A DNA stretch of 64,000 nucleotides from contig CM043966.1 of the NCBI GenBank assembly GCA_014529385.2, forward strand, positions 89,598,587 through 89,662,586, read 5' to 3'. This DNA comes from Adiantum capillus-veneris (lineage: Eukaryota; Streptophyta; Polypodiopsida; Polypodiales; Pteridaceae). Each line of letters begins with the position of its first letter. Positions within the stretch are counted from its first letter, which is position 1. The notes below the pieces were generated by a model that was not told the origin of the DNA, searched no databases, and worked only from the letters and a program-made list of their open reading frames with translations. The position numbers and the translations under genes were made by a program. Shown here piece after piece: positions 61,959 to 64,000 of the stretch.

Positions 61959-63571
61959 TGCCCCCCTTCCTGATGTAGATTCCGTCCTCGGAAGCTATTG
62001 AGTTGCAGCGCGTTCGTCGAGGTGGAAGAGCATTTGAGATGAATGTCCTTAGCCTTCTTCAGTCACTGCAAAATCAAACAACATTGGCACAGTAATTGCA
62101 TTCTCATAAGCAATTAAAAAGCATATGCAGTTGTAGGCAAACAATGTGATTGGTAACAGAATTTTAAACCATTTGTCAGCAATAAAGATTAAATTGCAAT
62201 ATAATCAAATGCATTAACATATGTAAAGGTAAAAAATTAAACAAGTATGGGGTCGCTAATTTAACGATCGAAAGGCACTAGAGATCGACTATTAATACCA
62301 TGGGTAAGCTTCTTAATTTTCTTTGGTCAATTAAGTTGTTTAATCGCGAGAGCCAAGTATTTCATGTTCGAGGGCTGACTAGAGGCTATACCTTGAAGAC
62401 CTTGTAGTTAAGCTACGATAAAAGGAATTTCTCATGAAATCATCTCCTGACTGATTACCTTTTCTTTGACCCCCCAAAGTCTTTTCACAGTGATTCAATT
62501 TTAATGTGTGTGCTTATTTTGTATGCCTTGGGTTTTTTTCTTTTCAAGGAAAAGCGCCCACACTGGGAACCTCTAGGGCTCTAGTACCATAGGCGATACA
62601 TGTGAGTGAAGTACCCAATCAAGCTGAGATTTCTCTTCCAGCTTAAGATTTTACATTGTGGCACTTTGATTTTTTGTTTGTTCATTTTCAGCATTTTAAT
62701 TTTGTAACTTTGGGGGGTCATATAACACTGTTACACCTCCCCAGGCTCATCACACTAGTAAACTCCCTTTATAATACTTAAGCTAAAGGTCAATAGGGAG
62801 TAAGCCCACTAGAAAGCCCTAGTACATTTCACACAATGTTGCCTAAATCGGATTAAGAACCTAAGTAACCATTGATTATTAGGAAGGCATTCCCCATGGT
62901 ATTAAAAGAAGATCTCTAACACCTAGCTTGGTCAAACTAGCTTAGTCGGACTGCTTGATTTTTAAACCTAGACAAGTGATTAAGACAAAAAATTACTTGA
63001 ATTTAATGTTTGATACTAAGCAAATGTGTTGAATATTATGCTACCAATCACAATTAAAGCAGACAAACATAGATGCAAAAAAGATAAAGGGCCATGCTAA
63101 TGGACAAGAAACACCTGTTTGCGTTGATGGTCGCGCTTGATTTGAAATGTGAACGAGAGAAATTCCATGAAGGTCCAAATTCTAACAGCAGCAACACGTT
63201 CCTGTACACACGAGGAAACACAAAGAATACCTCTAGGAGGAACATCAGTGGGAAAAAGGAACTTTGCTAATCACTCAACTCTAAAACAGAAACAGTTTTA
63301 CCGTACTAATTCTACCTACCCTCCATCACTTGAGTGATGAGGATCAAAGGTGTTTTATGGCATAGGTTTCTGTTTCAATGTACCAGATGCGAATGTGTAG
63401 GTCTGAGTCAATGTTTTGAATTTTATTGTGCATACTAATTTGCTAATTGCTCTTGCTCTTTTTTTTTGTGAGTATAAGGCTTTATATGTACATTCCCTAA
63501 GATTGGGAGATTGAGAGGTCAGGGATAAAGGTTGAGAGGGGAGTGAGTGAATGATGACTGTCAGCAAACAC
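61959..63571. other. No gene recognised
   Basis: AT-rich, stop-filled. Possibly decayed retroelement internal or LTR sequence between two polypurine tracts. Confidence 0.35.
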
Positions 63572-64000
63572 TCCCCCCTTCCTTGGGTAGATCATACCGT
63601 TTGAAATGTGCTCGTCACTCTTTGAAACCAATTGTTCCAGTTGGTAATAGGTGAGGATTTTTGCCATTAGTTTTCTATTACATTAGGTGCCTCGTCGAGT
63701 TGCAAGGGTGGTAAGGTACTTTCCTAGGATCGAACTTGAAGTGGTTCATCAGGTGATTCTTGAACACTGGGAGGTGTGGAGTCCTTTGTAGCTTCATGGA
63801 GGTCCACTATTGTAGGTGGAGACTGTGGAGAAGCTTTTACCTCTATGGATGCATTACATGAGGAGCTAGAAGCTTCATGGGACTCCCCCCTTCCTGAGCT
63901 AATAGGTGGAACAAATCGTTCTTTCTTCGGTACCCAAACTAGCTCTAGAACGGGTGTGTAGCATTCTGTGATTTTTTTCTTTCCGCGATCGTTGATTCGT
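63572..64000 (-). other. Minus-strand retroelement scraps with polypurine tracts
   Basis: Two more minus-strand purine tracts, AAGGAAGGGGGGAG (about 63,584-63,571) and CAGGAAGGGGGGAG (about 63,896-63,883). The first is followed by TGTTTGCTGACAG. An open frame above the second carries VWVPKKERFVPPIS, then EASSSSCNASIEVKASPQSP and STPPSVQESPDEPLQVRS. It resembles the Ser/Pro-rich linker between integrase and RT in Copia polyproteins. The window ends before more can be read. Confidence 0.35.

Overview
Nuclear DNA of a land plant, probably one with a large repeat-rich genome. The evidence is a TIC32-like short-chain dehydrogenase gene with eight exons and GT-AG introns, plus plant-type Copia, Ty3/Gypsy, CACTA, PIF/Harbinger, Helitron and LINE remains. 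Very long (GA)n, (CA)n and (AT)n tracts occur throughout. A fern or other large-genome lineage would fit, but the sequence alone does not settle it.

Layout. 0.5-1.1 kb: Ty3-type gag fragment (minus). 1.9-3.9 kb: first copy of an unnamed ~2 kb dispersed repeat. 7.1-12.3 kb: complete but dead Copia element with both LTRs. 12.5-15.0 kb: Ty3/Gypsy LTR, primer-binding site and broken gag. 15.0-18.5 kb: a second, minus-strand Copia, internally deleted and rearranged at its left end. It lies within a decayed CACTA transposon whose ends are read at 15.45 kb (inverted) and 25.92 kb. A minus-strand LINE (19.0-22.0 kb) is nested in the same CACTA. 26.1-28.4 kb: second copy of the unnamed repeat. 28.5-33.5 kb: Helitron Rep/helicase split by a 2.4 kb solo LTR of the Gypsy family seen at 12.5 kb. 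36.8-38.2 kb: inverted duplicate of the Helitron/LTR junction. 42.7-45.4 kb: PIF/Harbinger transposase and Myb-like partner, each spoiled by a single visible lesion. 49.4-54.7 kb: the one clearly intact host gene, the SDR, whose introns carry several small foldback or MITE-like repeats. 56.9-57.7 kb: LINE ORF1 remnant. 58.0-59.1 kb: an almost G-free pyrimidine-rich tract. 59.7-60.1 kb: a degenerate array. 61-64 kb: scraps of minus-strand retroelements.

Only the SDR is a convincing expressed cellular gene. The rest is a nested record of transposon insertion. Shared breakpoints and duplicated target bases give part of the order: CACTA before the Copia inside it, and Helitron before solo LTR before inverted duplication. 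Many element ends coincide with microsatellites.
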